Assembly: GCF_933775445.1 (NCBI RefSeq) | Contig: NC_065875.1 | Span: 16,119,555 to 16,183,554 of the forward strand | Direction of reading: 5' to 3' | DNA: 64,000 nt | From: Argentina anserina | Taxonomy: Eukaryota > Streptophyta > Magnoliopsida > Rosales > Rosaceae | In this document: piece after piece, positions 1 to 12,000 of the stretch | How the letters are laid out: each line of letters begins with the position of its first letter | Position numbering within the stretch: position 1 is the first letter of the stretch | The notes under the pieces: generated by a model | Told to the model about the DNA's origin: nothing | Databases searched by the model: none | What the model saw: only the letters and a program-made list of their open reading frames with translations | Translations under genes and position numbers: made by a program

Positions 1-234
1 ATAGTGTAGGACATTAAGTAGGCCAAAGTTCATAATATAACTTAACTATCCTATGTCATGATGTCACTTACATATGTTCCTAAATCCTATGGATTCCTAC
101 CTAAAATGTGAACTGATCCTATATTATCAATTAACCTTACCTGTCAGTCGTTTGCTTAAGCTAACCTTACCTTTCAATTAATTATCAATTAATAAAGTAA
201 AAAGAACAGCCAAAAAGCACAAGAGAAAAATCAC

Positions 235-1356
235 CTTTTTCAAGTAACCAACTCCAAAAGCTCGAGTGACCTTCAATTTCCCTTTTATCTTTCCAGCCAC
301 AATGGGCATGGGGTCATCAGGATGCTCACGCATAACTCTCATTTTTTCAACGTCATCATCAACTGTATGACTTCCAGTGAGCTGGACAGCTTTCAGTCTC
401 TCACTCCCATTCAAGGAATCGTTATCGCCATGTGTTGCCAAAACAGCCCGGCTGTCGCCTAAATTAAGTGTATACAAATCATTCCCATGAAGAAGCACAA
501 CCAGAACACAAGACCCAACAGACACCAAGTCAGGGCGATCTTCCATTTCCTGCTCAACCATGTATAGAAAATCATTCTCGGCCTGACTAAGAGCTCGTTG
601 TAGGCTACCGAGTACCCCATGCCTAAATGAATCAATTGACATCTCTACTTCAGTAGATGAAGCATCCTTGGAGATATTATCAATATTACTATCATCTTTA
701 ACAAATGGACGAGAACCATCAATATTTAGCCCTTTAGATGCATTGATGGATTCCTGATTTGATTCCCAGTCTAACGAATTAAAGTAAAAGACAATGGTTT
801 CATACAATGTTCCAGCCAGAAAATCAGCAGCATCTCTTCCATTAAAGCCATCATATATTGCACAATACAGCCATCCATTTTCTTCAGAACAAACCGCTTG
901 GACCCTGTCTTCACCAGCAGCTCCACCTGCTACTTGTACTTCCATGGAATTGAGGAAACCTTCACCTCTGGAAGTAGGACTCATAGATTTCATCAAGTAA
1001 GAATCACACTCGGGAGTAGATGGACTGCAACTCAGGTTTGACATACTACTCTGCAGAGACGATGATAATATATCCAACCTTGGCGAAGAGGGTACCTTAC
1101 GAAATGAATTAGGAGAGTCCCAACTAGGAAGTATTTCTTCCCCTATCAGACCATTGCAGATATTAGTGTTTGCCAGAGTGGCATTTGCACTTAATGCAGC
1201 TCCGGACAAGCAAGAGAAACTACTGTTCCTTCGAAGATCAGGCAGGATTTCAAATCCATTGGAAGCCTCATAAGAACCGACCCTGTCACCATTGCATTGA
1301 TAGCCAAAGCTTACTTTAAGTTCTCCTTCAGGTTTAACCATAGTTTCTCCTAGCAT
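235..1356 (-). CDS. Protein phosphatase 2C, POL/PP2C40-like (partial, 5' coding exon)
   Basis: First coding exon of a PP2C-family serine/threonine phosphatase of the POLTERGEIST-like type, closest in my memory to Arabidopsis 'probable protein phosphatase 2C 40'. The 374 codons include the N-terminal stretch with SFSCLSGAALSANATLANTN, the catalytic-domain opening GGAAGEDRVQAVCSEENG followed by AIYDGFNGRDAADF, and LGDSRAVLA and GKLKVTRAFGVGYLKK further on. The metal-binding aspartate of the YDG motif is present. The exon ends with a good donor (AAAAAG|GTGATT, exon end at 235), so bases 1-234 are intron and the remaining catalytic exons lie left of the window. I chose the ATG at 1356, just after a splice acceptor (TGTAG|GTC, acceptor G at 1360). 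An in-frame ATG five codons later is an alternative. A 5' UTR intron (about 2175 to 1360) and a UTR exon upstream are inferred. Members of this subgroup act in signalling; the substrate is not visible here. Confidence 0.9.
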
Positions 1357-1359
1357 GAC

Positions 1360-2521
1360 CTACAGACAGAAAAAAACAAGCAGATTCTCATTTGTTAATT
1401 TATAAATCAATACAGTAGGCAACATGGACAGCATATGGTCATACTAATCGCTCTAATGAGTGCCAATGTTCTTCAGATATTACAACTTATAATCATATCC
1501 AGTCTCCTCCAATGTCCATTTTGTAGTATGTAGAGGAATTAGAAACCCAAAATAGATTAACAACAAATTACTAATGAGCCTTCTTCTTAACTCCAAAATA
1601 TATAATGCTTATAAAAACTGCATCTTTGTGTGGATGTGTGAGGAACAGTAGAAAGTGATTAAGTGAAATTTGAAAATTTGGTGTGTCCTAATTACGATAG
1701 AAAGCATAGATCTTCATATATAACTATATAAGGGATTGAATTCAGCTAACCACACAAACATGGAGCATCCGAGTTCACAAAATCTGAACTTTGAACTTAG
1801 AACATTTAGAAGAAAGACCAATAGAAACTATAAACAGAAAGTAATCCCTAAAAGAAATGAAACATGTGATTGGCTATACCCAAAGGTTCAAGCTTGAGTC
1901 TTTCCCCAATGAAACAGAAAACAGAACTTAGCAAATCCAAGTCAAATAAAACAAAAGACATTCCAAACCATTCAGACCTCAATAAAACAGAGCAATTCTA
2001 ATCAGAACTACATTTCGACACACACGAGGTCATGACATAGGAACATAGAAAACATAGGCAACACCAAAACATAAACAAACCCACATGAATGAACAACAAC
2101 GTCGTACTGATATATCCTGGTTCATGCATTACGACCCAGAAACATAAGAAAGCATAGTCAGAAACGAAAACCCACCTCGGTTTATGTGTCTTTGTTCTTC
2201 AACAACAATAAGAAGGAGACGCGGAGCAGAGGAATGAAGACAAGCGCAGAATGTGACACAACATATAAAACAGAAGAGAGAAACAGAAACAGAAACAGAA
2301 ACAGAAACAGAGAGAGAGAGAGAGAAGCGTGGGATTTGAATACTGAGAGAGAGAGTGTGTGTGTGTGTGTGTGTGCGTGAGAGAGAGAGAGAGTTGGGAA
2401 AGCAGAAAAGGAAGGAATAGGCGGATCTGAAGAAAAGAAGAGAAAACAAGAGAAGTGGAGAATCTGGCGAGGCGGGTATTGGATGGTGAAGAAGAGGTCT
2501 TTGCTTATATTAGCCGATTTC

Positions 2522-2579
<58 letters not shown>

Positions 2580-2580
2580 A
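1360..2580 (-). promoter_or_regulatory. PP2C 5' UTR intron and microsatellite-rich leader/promoter
   Basis: On the minus strand a donor (CCGAG|GTGGG, GT at 2175-2174) pairs with the acceptor just before the PP2C start (AG at 1361-1360), giving an 816-base 5' UTR intron. Upstream lie an (ACAGAA)n run near 2279-2310, (GA)n near 2310-2325, (GT)n near 2355-2374, another (GA)n near 2380-2393 and a long (CT)n of about 25 units at 2527-2577. On the transcribed strand the long run reads GA, a common arrangement in plant leaders and core promoters. The transcription start was not located; no clear TATA box was seen. Confidence 0.5.
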
Positions 2581-3540
2581 TATTTGCCGTTAAATGTAGA
2601 AAATTTGGACTCTAATTCTTTTTTGTTTTTCTTCTATTTTTAATTTTTTCCAACTTCTTTTTTTTAAGATGTTCATTAATAAATATCCAAGATGACCAAT
2701 ACATACACGTTCGTTGTCATTTATTGTATGATAGACAAGTATTTGGAATGCCCTTATAAAATAAACTACAGTACATAAAAAAAACTATCTACTTGTGATT
2801 TTCCTCCTAACAAATAAGGCATGAGCCTATTTCATTAAGATGTTGAAATCCCTTTTTCATTATTGTTCCTTCTCATATGGCCTAAATTGCCAAACACGAA
2901 GCCCTCTTACAAATTTAACCATTATTCACTTATCAAGTTCCGTTATTTGTACAATGGTACCTCATCATGGATGTGATCAGACACCGAATGTATCAGTTGA
3001 AACTCACATTTTCATTTCTTGTAGTAAATGTTTTGGTCCATATATCCTTGACCGGCATGGTAGTTATCCAATATGCATACGCTTTAATTTATTGCCAAAC
3101 GTGTAAATTGCATATCAATTTTCTTTGTTTTAGTAACGCAAATCAACTCGTACATTAGAATCAAAATCACAGATGTTCTTTGCATATTCTCTTAAAGCCC
3201 TCCTTCAGGTTTTCGGATAAATTTTCATTGCTTTTTTGTATTTGCTTGGTTTGTTTTGGAAAGAAAAGAATGAAGCATATTGGTAGGGGGTTGACAAAAT
3301 GCAACTGTGCATTGCATTGCCTGCTAGCGTGGGAGTTTTTACAAGAATTATATTGTTGTACATAAAAAGAGAAATATTTCCCATATAAGGTCAACATTCT
3401 GGTTGAATTAGATAAAGGCCACTTTTGGAATGTTAACAAGACAGGTTTTGTTATTTCTCTTTGTATTTTGTTTTGCATGAAATTCAAAAGTTTATAATCA
3501 AGGCCCTATAATCAATTTGGTGGATAACTTAATGTCATAT
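2581..3540. other. Intergenic, nothing recognised
   Basis: AT-rich DNA with only short chance reading frames on both strands. I see no gene, RNA gene or paired terminal repeats. Confidence 0.5.
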
Positions 3541-4000
3541 TTGCTAGCGAGGCCTAAGGCTATCAAATTTTGTTAAAATTTCTTCTCCACTACCAAAAAT
3601 TAGGTTGATTTACACGGTGAGGATCATATATGCATGTCATTCATTTGGTCATCTTTGTTTCTTAATGTCTTTTGTTATTAATCAAATCTAGAATTATTGC
3701 TAGGGTCAACTAACGTAACAATCAGATGATCTAGGATTCTAGGATACCTATTGGTTAGTATCGATACGGCCTATGGTAAACTAACAATTATAAGCGGTTT
3801 CAACTTGCAATTCTCTGCGTTCTATTAACTGGAGTGGAGTTCTGACTTGGCCAAACACCTACCATGCATGGTGAGAAGATCGGACAGACCAAAACATAGT
3901 TCTGACGTGAAACGTAAAATAGACCGGACAAACCAAAATGTTGTTTTCTACTGTCTCTTTCAAAACTACCGATTAATAACCCAAGAAGTATATGTCATAG
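3540..4000. repeat. Duplicated non-coding segment, copy A (empty site)
   Basis: Closely matches 6826-7530 in the same orientation. Shared landmarks include GCTAGCGAGGCCTAAGGC / GCTAGCTAGGCCTAGGGC, the GGTTGATTTACAC(G/C)GTGAGG stretch, GCTAGGGTCAACTAACGTAA and AATAACCCAAGA near the right end. Copy A lacks a 118-bp insertion present in copy B and a further roughly 230-bp stretch near copy B's right side. No coding potential. Confidence 0.75.
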
Positions 4001-4019
4001 GGCATAAACTCTAAACCCT

Positions 4020-4560
4020 AAATCTTAAACTTCAATCCGTATCTTGGGGACACGACGGACTTTAATCCGATCCTCCCCCTAGAGGTAAGTGTGAGCGCTT
4101 GGCGATACAACGATAACGATATTGGGACAACTCTGATACCACTTATTACAGACCTAACTATTCGGCTGCCACACTTGATCCATGCGGTGCTCCATCATCT
4201 AGGAGTCAGCTACATCTAATGGGGCAATGCACTAGTTTTGCCCTACTTTAGACTCATCAAGGGATCGCCTCTAGAACCCGACTAGTTTGTGTAGGGTGAC
4301 CTACTCTGTTCTTCAACGTTAAGTCTTTGACTAACAACAAACTCCTTAAACTTAATCGGGTCGGCCTGTCTAAACCCCTAGGAAGGGCAGCCACATATGC
4401 TCCTACACTCCCCGATTCTAAAGCAATCTCACATATGCATGAAGCTCATAAAACCAGCGACACCCATGATAGACATTCCCGGAAACGAGACGTGACACTA
4501 GGGAAGCTTTTAGTTGAAACAGATACTAAATGGAGTCATCTATCTCGTTAACTTCTAGCT
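4020..4560 (-). mobile_element. Possible LTR retrotransposon remnant (minus strand)
   Basis: On the minus strand near 4130-4142 the sequence reads TGGTATCAGAGTTG. This is the usual primer-binding site complementary to initiator tRNA-Met (TGGTATCAGAG), placed where a 5' LTR should end. The flanking 4140-4560 would then be LTR and 4020-4128 leader. I found no second LTR, target duplication or coding domain, so this is at most a fragment. Confidence 0.3.
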
Positions 4561-4855
4561 TGGAAACAATGAATTAGCACATCCGCCAAGTAACTTGATA
4601 TAGTTGTTATGGGTTGTCAACATTCACTGACACAATATCTCCCATATCCCTTGTTGCATAGACTCAGCATTTATATAATACAGCTTCCAAAAATTCATAT
4701 GTTGGGTGCTTTATGTGATACTAACGCTCGTCGCTTGCTTTGAATAAAGTTAATGACAGCCCGTAGAACTTCACGAAGTAGAGAGCGAAAGCCATATAAT
4801 TATCCGAATTCAGAGATCAATGGATCTGCATATGCATATAAGACAACCTTGTTAA

Positions 4856-5113
4856 CTATAAAACGGCAGTTAAATTGTCATGTTCTTCTAGCCTGTTCGA
4901 TCGAGGAAGACGTATAGGGCTTGATTTTTTGAAAGGGTCTTGAAGTGCCATGACCACGCATGACTGGTTGGTCAGTTCATCTACTGTGGCCAACCAACCA
5001 TGCCAAGAACTACAACACCACACAGTATGAGGAGCCAGTGTTGGTAACTCACCATTGTTGTAAAGATGAGAGCAATTGTCACCTGAAGGAGCGAATAGTC
5101 GGTCGATAAGCAT
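4856..5113 (-). pseudogene. DUF295/F-box (KIB-like) fragment
   Basis: An 85-codon frame whose middle reads SSWHGWLATVDE and, 20 residues on, DPFKKSSPIRLP. This resembles the 'SHGWL..D..NPF....I.LP' pattern of plant DUF295 (beta-propeller) proteins, which usually follow an F-box. There is no F-box and no complete propeller. A second DUF295-like scrap lies on the opposite strand near 5830-5930, so the ancestral gene, if that is what it was, is rearranged. Family assignment is from memory and tentative. Confidence 0.3.
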
Positions 5114-5827
5114 GTTTTAGAGCAACTTTGATTTTTTTTCCTACACCACTACACACACAACCGGCGTGTGCTCTGTAGAGATGCAGATCGAAGAAGAGGC
5201 AATTAATGCTAATAATTGTTGCATGGCACCACCATCATCCATAAAAAATTATGATGGATTTAGTAGTATGATGGAGGATATTCCTAATATTCAAACCTAT
5301 TCCAATATTACTACTATATTTATTTCCAAGACGGATTTAGTAAAGATGCCAGCTAGTTTATTTTATCAATGTCAAGTATTTGATGGAGTTACTTGGCTCC
5401 AAATCTGTTATGAACTCTATCATCACACACTCACACATGTATCATTTCAATCCTATGTCTACTACTCTACTTTGACTTTGAATCCTTCAATTCATCTTTC
5501 CTATCTCACACGCTCAGTATAGTTCTAAATCATATTAGATGTAAACATTTATTTAAAAAAAAAACTTAGCGTTTATCTCCTTTAAAACTCTAACTAAAGC
5601 GGTAACCACAACAAAAACCAGTTAAAAGCTACTGCCAAAGCTAACAACAGTACTACCTTTTTACAACTATAAGCCTACTTCAATTAACCTACCTTAGCAC
5701 GCCGATGCTCTCACCTTACGAGTTTGACCATGTCACATTCGCCTTCTTTTTCGCATTTGAAAACAATGGTTTGACCAGCTTACTTGAAGGAGAGCATCTA
5801 TTATGACATACCCAAACAAGATGTATC

Positions 5828-5938
5828 AAGCTTTTGATATTTTCTTGGATGAAGAGGACGTAAAAGTTGTGAAGCGTCTTGACGACAAAGTTCATTTCTT
5901 GGCATCTAGTGGGGGAGAATGTGGGCATGTAGCGTTCT
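5828..5938 (+). pseudogene. DUF295-like C-terminal scrap
   Basis: Reading from about 5834, the plus strand encodes FDIFLDEEDVKVVKRLDD followed by KVHFLAS and reaches a stop at 5938. It resembles the 'V.KLD...WV.V..LGD...FL' C-terminal pattern of DUF295 proteins. It is short, lacks a start and lies opposite in strand to the fragment at 4856-5113. Low confidence. Confidence 0.22.
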
Positions 5939-6636
5939 AAGAAGGCAATATAAACCCGAAATATCAGAGGATACTGCTAAGAATGCCTCACTGAGAAGCA
6001 TGCTTGCTGCAACATTGTTTTCAGGTGTATCAGGTGGCATAACACATGTGTATGTTGCACATGAGACATTCGACCCGTTCGCAGTCCATGTAGATCACTC
6101 CGATTTTAATCCAAGTTCGATATTCCTTGTGGTGATTAAGGGAGAGGACGCGAACCAATTTACCGAGTTTGAGCGGCACATGACTTCTCATTCCTAGTTT
6201 GGGAAGAATGTGGGAGCTTTATGGTTACAGGTTGGAAACCGGAGGCTAGATGTCCTTCTCGTGTGGTTGACAAGGGGAAGTACCAATTCTTCTGGGTGCT
6301 TTGTCAGAATCTTGAACATGTCGATCAGAATTATTCTCGCCAGCCTCACTATTGAGAATGCCCCAAATGATGATGATCTCCCTCCACCTTTCCAGAAGAT
6401 TAGATATATATGATTTGAACGGGATCATCATCCATGTGGATGTGGAGAGCTACAACAAAGGTTTGCTGGAATTCATGCAAACATATGACTCTACATCTGA
6501 AAGCGATGAGGAGGCCTTCTCGGAAAGGATTGAAGATCAAGACTCAGATGAGTTGGACTGTGAAGAAAATACTGGCCGAAGGCGTGAGTGTTTCTTGATT
6601 TGTATGAGAAAGTGTATTCCCTTATTACATACTTGA
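5919..6636 (+). pseudogene. Unrecognised broken coding-like segment
   Basis: Several short frames in different phases follow one another: 5919-6197, 6210-6413 and 6352-6636. The last is acidic, ending with a Glu/Asp/Ser-rich stretch (SESDEEAFSERIEDQDSDEL). A further overlapping frame around 6270-6300 reads GKYQFFWVLCQN. The run of overlapping open phases and the codon-like composition suggest a decayed gene or transposon-borne ORF, but I do not recognise a family and propose no function. Confidence 0.25.
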
Positions 6637-6825
6637 GAGAACAAGTAACCTTTTAAGCTAGTTAGGATTTTTTTTAGTACCTTTGGTGTATGATTATTCG
6701 AAGTTAGGATTTATGTATTTTGTACCATGCTTGAATTGTTGAACTTAGGATTTATGCATTTAGATGAGAAAAAAAAACATATATAATCTATTTACCAGCA
6801 AGTTTTACTGTTTTCATATCAGAGC

Positions 6826-7530
6826 TAGCTAGCTAGGCCTAGGGCTATCATATTTTGTTAACATTAAATTTCTCATCTCCACCACCAAAAATAGGTTGAT
6901 TTGTCCAGTATTATTTGATTTATTGATATCAATCTCTCCTCTTGTAAGTAAGAGGTCGTAAGTTCGACTCACAACAGATTCTTTGTTACATATTAGTTGA
7001 TATATTTGATTTTTTTTAAAGGTTGATTTACACCGTGAGGATCATATATGCATGTCAATCGTTTGGTTATGTTTGTTTCTTAATTTTTTTTCGGTTATTA
7101 ATCAAATATAGAATTATTGCTAGGGTCAACTAACGTAACAATCAGATGATCTAGGATACCTGGTTACTGTCGACCATATGGACTATAGTAAACTAACAAT
7201 CATAAGCGGTTTCAACTAAATTCACTATCAACATAGTCTGTCTGTGAATATAGGTTTCCCTTATATTTGTTCTTCCCTCGCATTTTATGAGAATGAGGAC
7301 CACATCATGAATACACGCACATCCTTAATACACGAAGCATTGCAAGGCAATTTGCAGCACCTGGATAAAATTTCATAGTCACAATCGAATATTGGGGCCA
7401 GAGTTCAAAGTATGAAATCCAAATCGCAATAGGGATGTTTTCGACTCATTAATCGAAGCAAAAAATGTTGTTTTCTCCTTTGTCTCTGTCAAACTACTAA
7501 TTAATAACCCAAGAGGCATATGCCCTAGCC
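6826..7530. repeat. Duplicated non-coding segment, copy B (filled site)
   Basis: Second copy of the segment at 3540-4000, same orientation, about 3.3 kb away. It is interrupted by a 118-bp insertion at 6903-7020 flanked by direct repeats of GGTTGATTT, and by about 230 bp of extra sequence (roughly 7225-7455) absent from copy A. Confidence 0.75.
6903..7020 (+). mobile_element. SINE-like insertion with 9-bp target duplication
   Basis: A 118-bp insertion, absent from the paralogous segment at 3540-4000, lies between two copies of GGTTGATTT (6894-6902 and 7021-7029). Inside, AGAGGTCGTAAGTTCGACTC at about 6950-6970 matches a tRNA-type pol III B box (GTTCGANTC). The right end is T-rich with a short A run. 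I see no convincing A box, so it is either a 5'-truncated SINE or a very short family. The empty paralogous site makes the insertion itself well supported. Confidence 0.6.
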
Positions 7531-8147
7531 TACATTATGCATGGTTCTCGATCATCGCTTTCGTCTTTCCTCAAACAACGAACTTGAAAATGCACCTGTG
7601 ACTATGTATATATATACACATCATGCGTTCATATCACAGAATACTGGTGACTATGACTAGAAATTTTGACCTTTTAGCAAGAAAAATCGAACACGACAAG
7701 CATTCCGATCCATCTTTTTAGCGAGACCTACACCACAAGATACACAAATCGAATAGTTGGAAATAGTTCAAATTTCTTGCATGTACGTATTATGTATACA
7801 ACTTGGGGAAAATCTACCTTTCATAAGATTTAGATAAGTACGGACACTCAGCCCAGACCAGACTCAAAATGAGTCGGAGTTGGGAGAGGTACGTACGCTA
7901 GCTTTGTTCCTTCCCTCATCATTTTTTCTCTTCATTCTCTGCCTCTGTTCGTATGCATGTGTCTCACGGCCTATAACGGCAATCATATATGGATTGAATG
8001 TCTGAAGCAATGCACCGCAGGAAAATGAAAGGTGGATTAGAGTACAAATACATGAAATCACAATTGATGAATCGATGAATAGTAATTGATGAATCGACGG
8101 AGATGCACCGCTGCACAAAAACTGATACAAAAATGCAAATTGCAGTG
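7531..8147. other. Intergenic, nothing recognised
   Basis: No gene supported. Short minus frames at 7864-8203 have no recognisable features. The region borders the copia insertion site. Confidence 0.45.
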
Positions 8148-8152
8148 AATAG

Positions 8153-8347
8153 TGTTAGAGTGAGCTGGAACAGCTGTGTTGGGAGCATGAGCATGTTACT
8201 CATGGTGGAGTTAACAGCTATGCTTAATTATTAGAAGTAGTGTTAAACAACAGTACAATATTCTCTCATCTTCCCTATAAATAGATAGGTTAGTCTTGTA
8301 TCAATTCATAAGAGAAAATATCAATATACATACCTCTATATTTGAGT
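8153..8347 (+). repeat. Copia 5' LTR
   Basis: 195-bp LTR beginning TGTTAGAGTG and ending TTTGAGT (not the usual CA). It contains a TATA box, CTATAAATA at 8275-8283, so transcription should start just downstream. The primer-binding site begins at the next base. Confidence 0.93.
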
Positions 8348-8359
8348 TGGTATCAAAGC

Positions 8360-9059
8360 ATTGCTCTGTTTTTTCTTGGGTTTTATTAGTTTTTTCTGTT
8401 TGGGTGCGAACTCGGCTGGTATTCTCAATTTTTTGGTCAGTAGCCAATTTTCTTATTTCCAAGAGATTCTTGCATTGTTTGACCATTCCTCAGCGTGCAA
8501 TCTTGTAGAACCGCATCCCTCCACGTTCGCATCCCGACATCTCCCTCATAGAAACCTCCACAGACTCGGCCGGTATCACTGCATCACTCGCACCGGTATC
8601 ACCTCTGCATGGTCCTCCTTTGCCTTGTTCCAGACTTCCGACCCCTAAACGACGCCGTCGCCGTCCTCTCCTCAATGGCCGTCTCCTCCGAGTCCGAGAA
8701 TACCCTGGCGATTTCCTTGGTCTCCCGCCGCTGAGCAGACCACCACCGGTCTTGAAAGGGACTCCACATCGTCGCTGCAAGTCGTGGATCGCCGCTGGTT
8801 GTCGTGGATTGCCGCTGCAAGTCGCTGCAAATCTGACCCGAAATGGCCCGGATTCGACCCGCCCGGCCCGGCTTACATTCGACCCGTCCGGCCCGGCCCA
8901 ATCTAGATCCAACCAGATCCGACCCGACCTGACAAGATCCGACCCGGTCAAATCCGACCCGGCCACCTTTGTCAGCGCTGGTGCACCTGCGATAGGTTCA
9001 TTTCAGTTTTTTTTTTTGTTTCCGCTGTATAATTCCTGATTTTTTCAATTTCTCTTTTA
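8360..9059 (+). other. Copia 5' leader, GC-rich with short repeats
   Basis: Non-coding leader between the primer-binding site and gag. The stretch about 8820-8970 is much more GC-rich than its surroundings and repeats GACCCG / GATCCGACCC many times. Open frames through it on both strands are low-complexity artefacts. The repeats could form structure in the packaged RNA, but that is inference. Confidence 0.6.
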
Positions 9060-12000
9060 ATGGGTTCTGCAGACGAAGCTGATATTCCGAAATTTGAAAT
9101 ATTTGTCAAGAGTTCTGACAATGGGTCCTTTGGAGGAACTAAACTCAATGGGACCAATTTCCGTAAATGGAAACGACTTATGACGGCTCATCTTCGAGGC
9201 ATGCACAAGATGGGGCATGTAACCGGCGTAACTAAAGCTCCTAGTCCTGATGATATTATTGCTTACACTAAGTGGGATGACGATGATGGCCTTGTCATGT
9301 CCATCTTGTGGAAAGCTATGAATGACGAGATCATTGATCTGGTCGAGGCATGCGACACTGCACAAGCAATATGGCTGACACTTGAAGGCTTATATACTAA
9401 TGACTCTAATTTCATACAGGTTCATGAGTTAATATGCACTGCTTTAGCAATGCAACAAGATGGGCAACCGGTGGCGCAATATTTCACCAAACTTAAAAAT
9501 ATTTGGGCTGAGATTGATATGAAACGTTCTTGCATGATCAAACATCAAGAGGATATTGTTTGGTACCAACGTGAGAAGGAGCTTGAACGAGTTCACCATT
9601 TCCTGAAAGGTCTTGATGCAAAACATAACACTGTGAAAGGGGAATTGCTCTGGCAGACCGAACCCCCTAGCCTAATTACAGCTTTCACATATATCCGTAA
9701 GGATGAATCTCACCAGGAAAGCCTTCATCAGACACAAATTGACGTTTCCAGTCTTACTATTCGCACTAGATCTTCAGCACCACCCCTTCAACAGGCCATT
9801 TCAGCTCCACCTCATCAATGAGGACCACCACCAGGCTTCGGGAATCAGCCCCGCCCTCCTTGCTCTTATTGTCATGATACTAACCATGCTTGTGCGACCT
9901 GTTGGACGTTGTATCCTCACCTTCGGCCTAAGAGGCCTCATTCTCATCCTCAGGCGAAGGCATCTATTCAGCTCGTCCAGGAACCTGATATCTATGGTGT
10001 GGTGGGACATGATCATCATACGGCCGGCGGCACAATACTTTCCGCATCCATCGCCGGCCGTGGCAAAATTGGTATGGCTTTAAATATTTCTAACTTTGTT
10101 GGTTTTGATACTTGGATTATTGATTCGGGTGCATCTGATCATATGACTTATGACAAATCTTATTTTACCATATTGTCTCCTCCATCAGTACCCTATGTGA
10201 CTAATGCTAATGGTGAGGCATTTTCAGTCTTAGGGAAAGGGTCAGTTCGTATTACTCCAAGAATAGAGCTTCACAATGTGCTCTATGTACCTGCTTTATC
10301 TCATCATTTGATATATGTTCCCCAATTGAACGCTGACGCTAAGTGCTCTGTAACATTTATTCCTATGTATGTGATATTTCAGGATCTTCTCACCGGGGAG
10401 TTAATTGGTCGGGGGTATCTGAGGGGCCGGTTGTTTCATCTGGATCCGACATATGCTGGGGAAAAACCAGGGGCACAGTCTCGGACCGCTTTAATCTCCA
10501 CTTCTGACAAGCTAAGTGAAGTTTGGTTATGACATCGTCGCTTAGGGCATCCATCCTTTAGTGTTATGAAAAAATCTATGCATGCTTTGTTAATTAGTGT
10601 GGATGAGTCATTTTTACGGTGTGAGACATGTGTTTTAGGCAAGAGTCATCGGTCTACTTATTCCCCTAGTACTTCTAATAAACATATTCTTCCTTTTGAA
10701 TTAATTCACTCTGATGTTTGGGGACCCTCCAAAGAGTCTACTATGTCAGGGATGCGGTATTATGTGTCCTTCATTGATGATTGCACCCGTCTTTCATGGA
10801 TTGCTCTCCTCAAAACTAAAAATGAGGTTTTTCCAGCTTTTCAAGCCTTCTATAACATTGTCCAAACACAATATAATGCCACTGTTAGAATTCTTCGTTC
10901 TGATAATGGGGGGAATATGTGAATCATGTCTTTCAAGAGTTTTTTACCAAACACAGAATTGTTCATCAAACGACGTGTCCTTACACACCTGAGCAAAATG
11001 GAGTTTCTGAAAGGAAAAATCGTCATTTACTTGATATGGCTCGGTGTATTCTTTTTAGTGTCCATATGCCTCAGTACCTTTGGGGTGATGCTGTCATCAC
11101 TGCCGCCCACCTCATTAATCGGCTTCCCTCTCGTGTCCTTCAGGGAAAGGTCACATACGAGGTACTTGCATCCCATGTCTCCTTACCCTCTTTCCATACT
11201 CTTCATGCCCGTGTTTTTGGTTGTGTTGCTTTTGTCCACCTTCCAAAACACCAGAGGTCTAAGTTGGATGCCCAGGCCATTAAATGTGTGTTTGTTGGGT
11301 ATGGCGGACATCAGAAATGGTATCGATACTATCATCCGCCTACCAAGAAGTACTATGTCACTATGGATGTTACTTTCTTTGAGGACATGAGTTATTTTTC
11401 CTCTTCCGATACTGCTCTTCAGGGAGAGAATTCCTATTTTGAAGAGCTGTATCATGGAAAGGGGGAAACAAGTCAGCCATAAGATATGGTGACAGGTTCG
11501 ATTGAGATTACTGATGTATCAGCTACATATGCACCACCAGATGATTCTGGTATAGTCACTCCAGAGATTCAAGTACCAGAAGCTGACAGCACACCTGCCC
11601 CTCCTGCCTCCCCTGACCAACGTTTCCCTGGTACAGAAGATCACTCACTTGAGGTTAGTCATTCTATTGGGGCTAATACTGGTGAAACTAATAGTAGACA
11701 ATATGTCTTGCCAAATAGGTCTACTCGAGGTCAGCCAACAAAAAAATATGAACCTACCCTTCAGGCTAAAGCTAAGTATCATGTGGCCAATTTTATGTCT
11801 ACCAAAAGATTGTCTAAGTCATATGAACCATTTGTGAATCAAATTTCTGCTGTATCAATACCTAACAAAGTACATGATGCATTGGGAGATCCAAAATGGA
11901 GAAAAGCGATGGAGGAAGAGATGGAAGCATTACAGAAGAACAATACTTGGGAGCTTGTATCTCCACCACATGGCAAGAAGGCAGTGGGATGTCGTTGGGT

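Noticed and set aside
2129..2580. Open frames of 106 and 132 codons on the minus strand
   Set aside because: Pure translation of simple repeats in the PP2C leader (runs of Ser-Leu, Arg-Glu, Thr-His).
8490..9039. Arg/Pro-rich frames on both strands
   Set aside because: Low-complexity GC-rich copia leader; mutually overlapping frames and no conserved domain.
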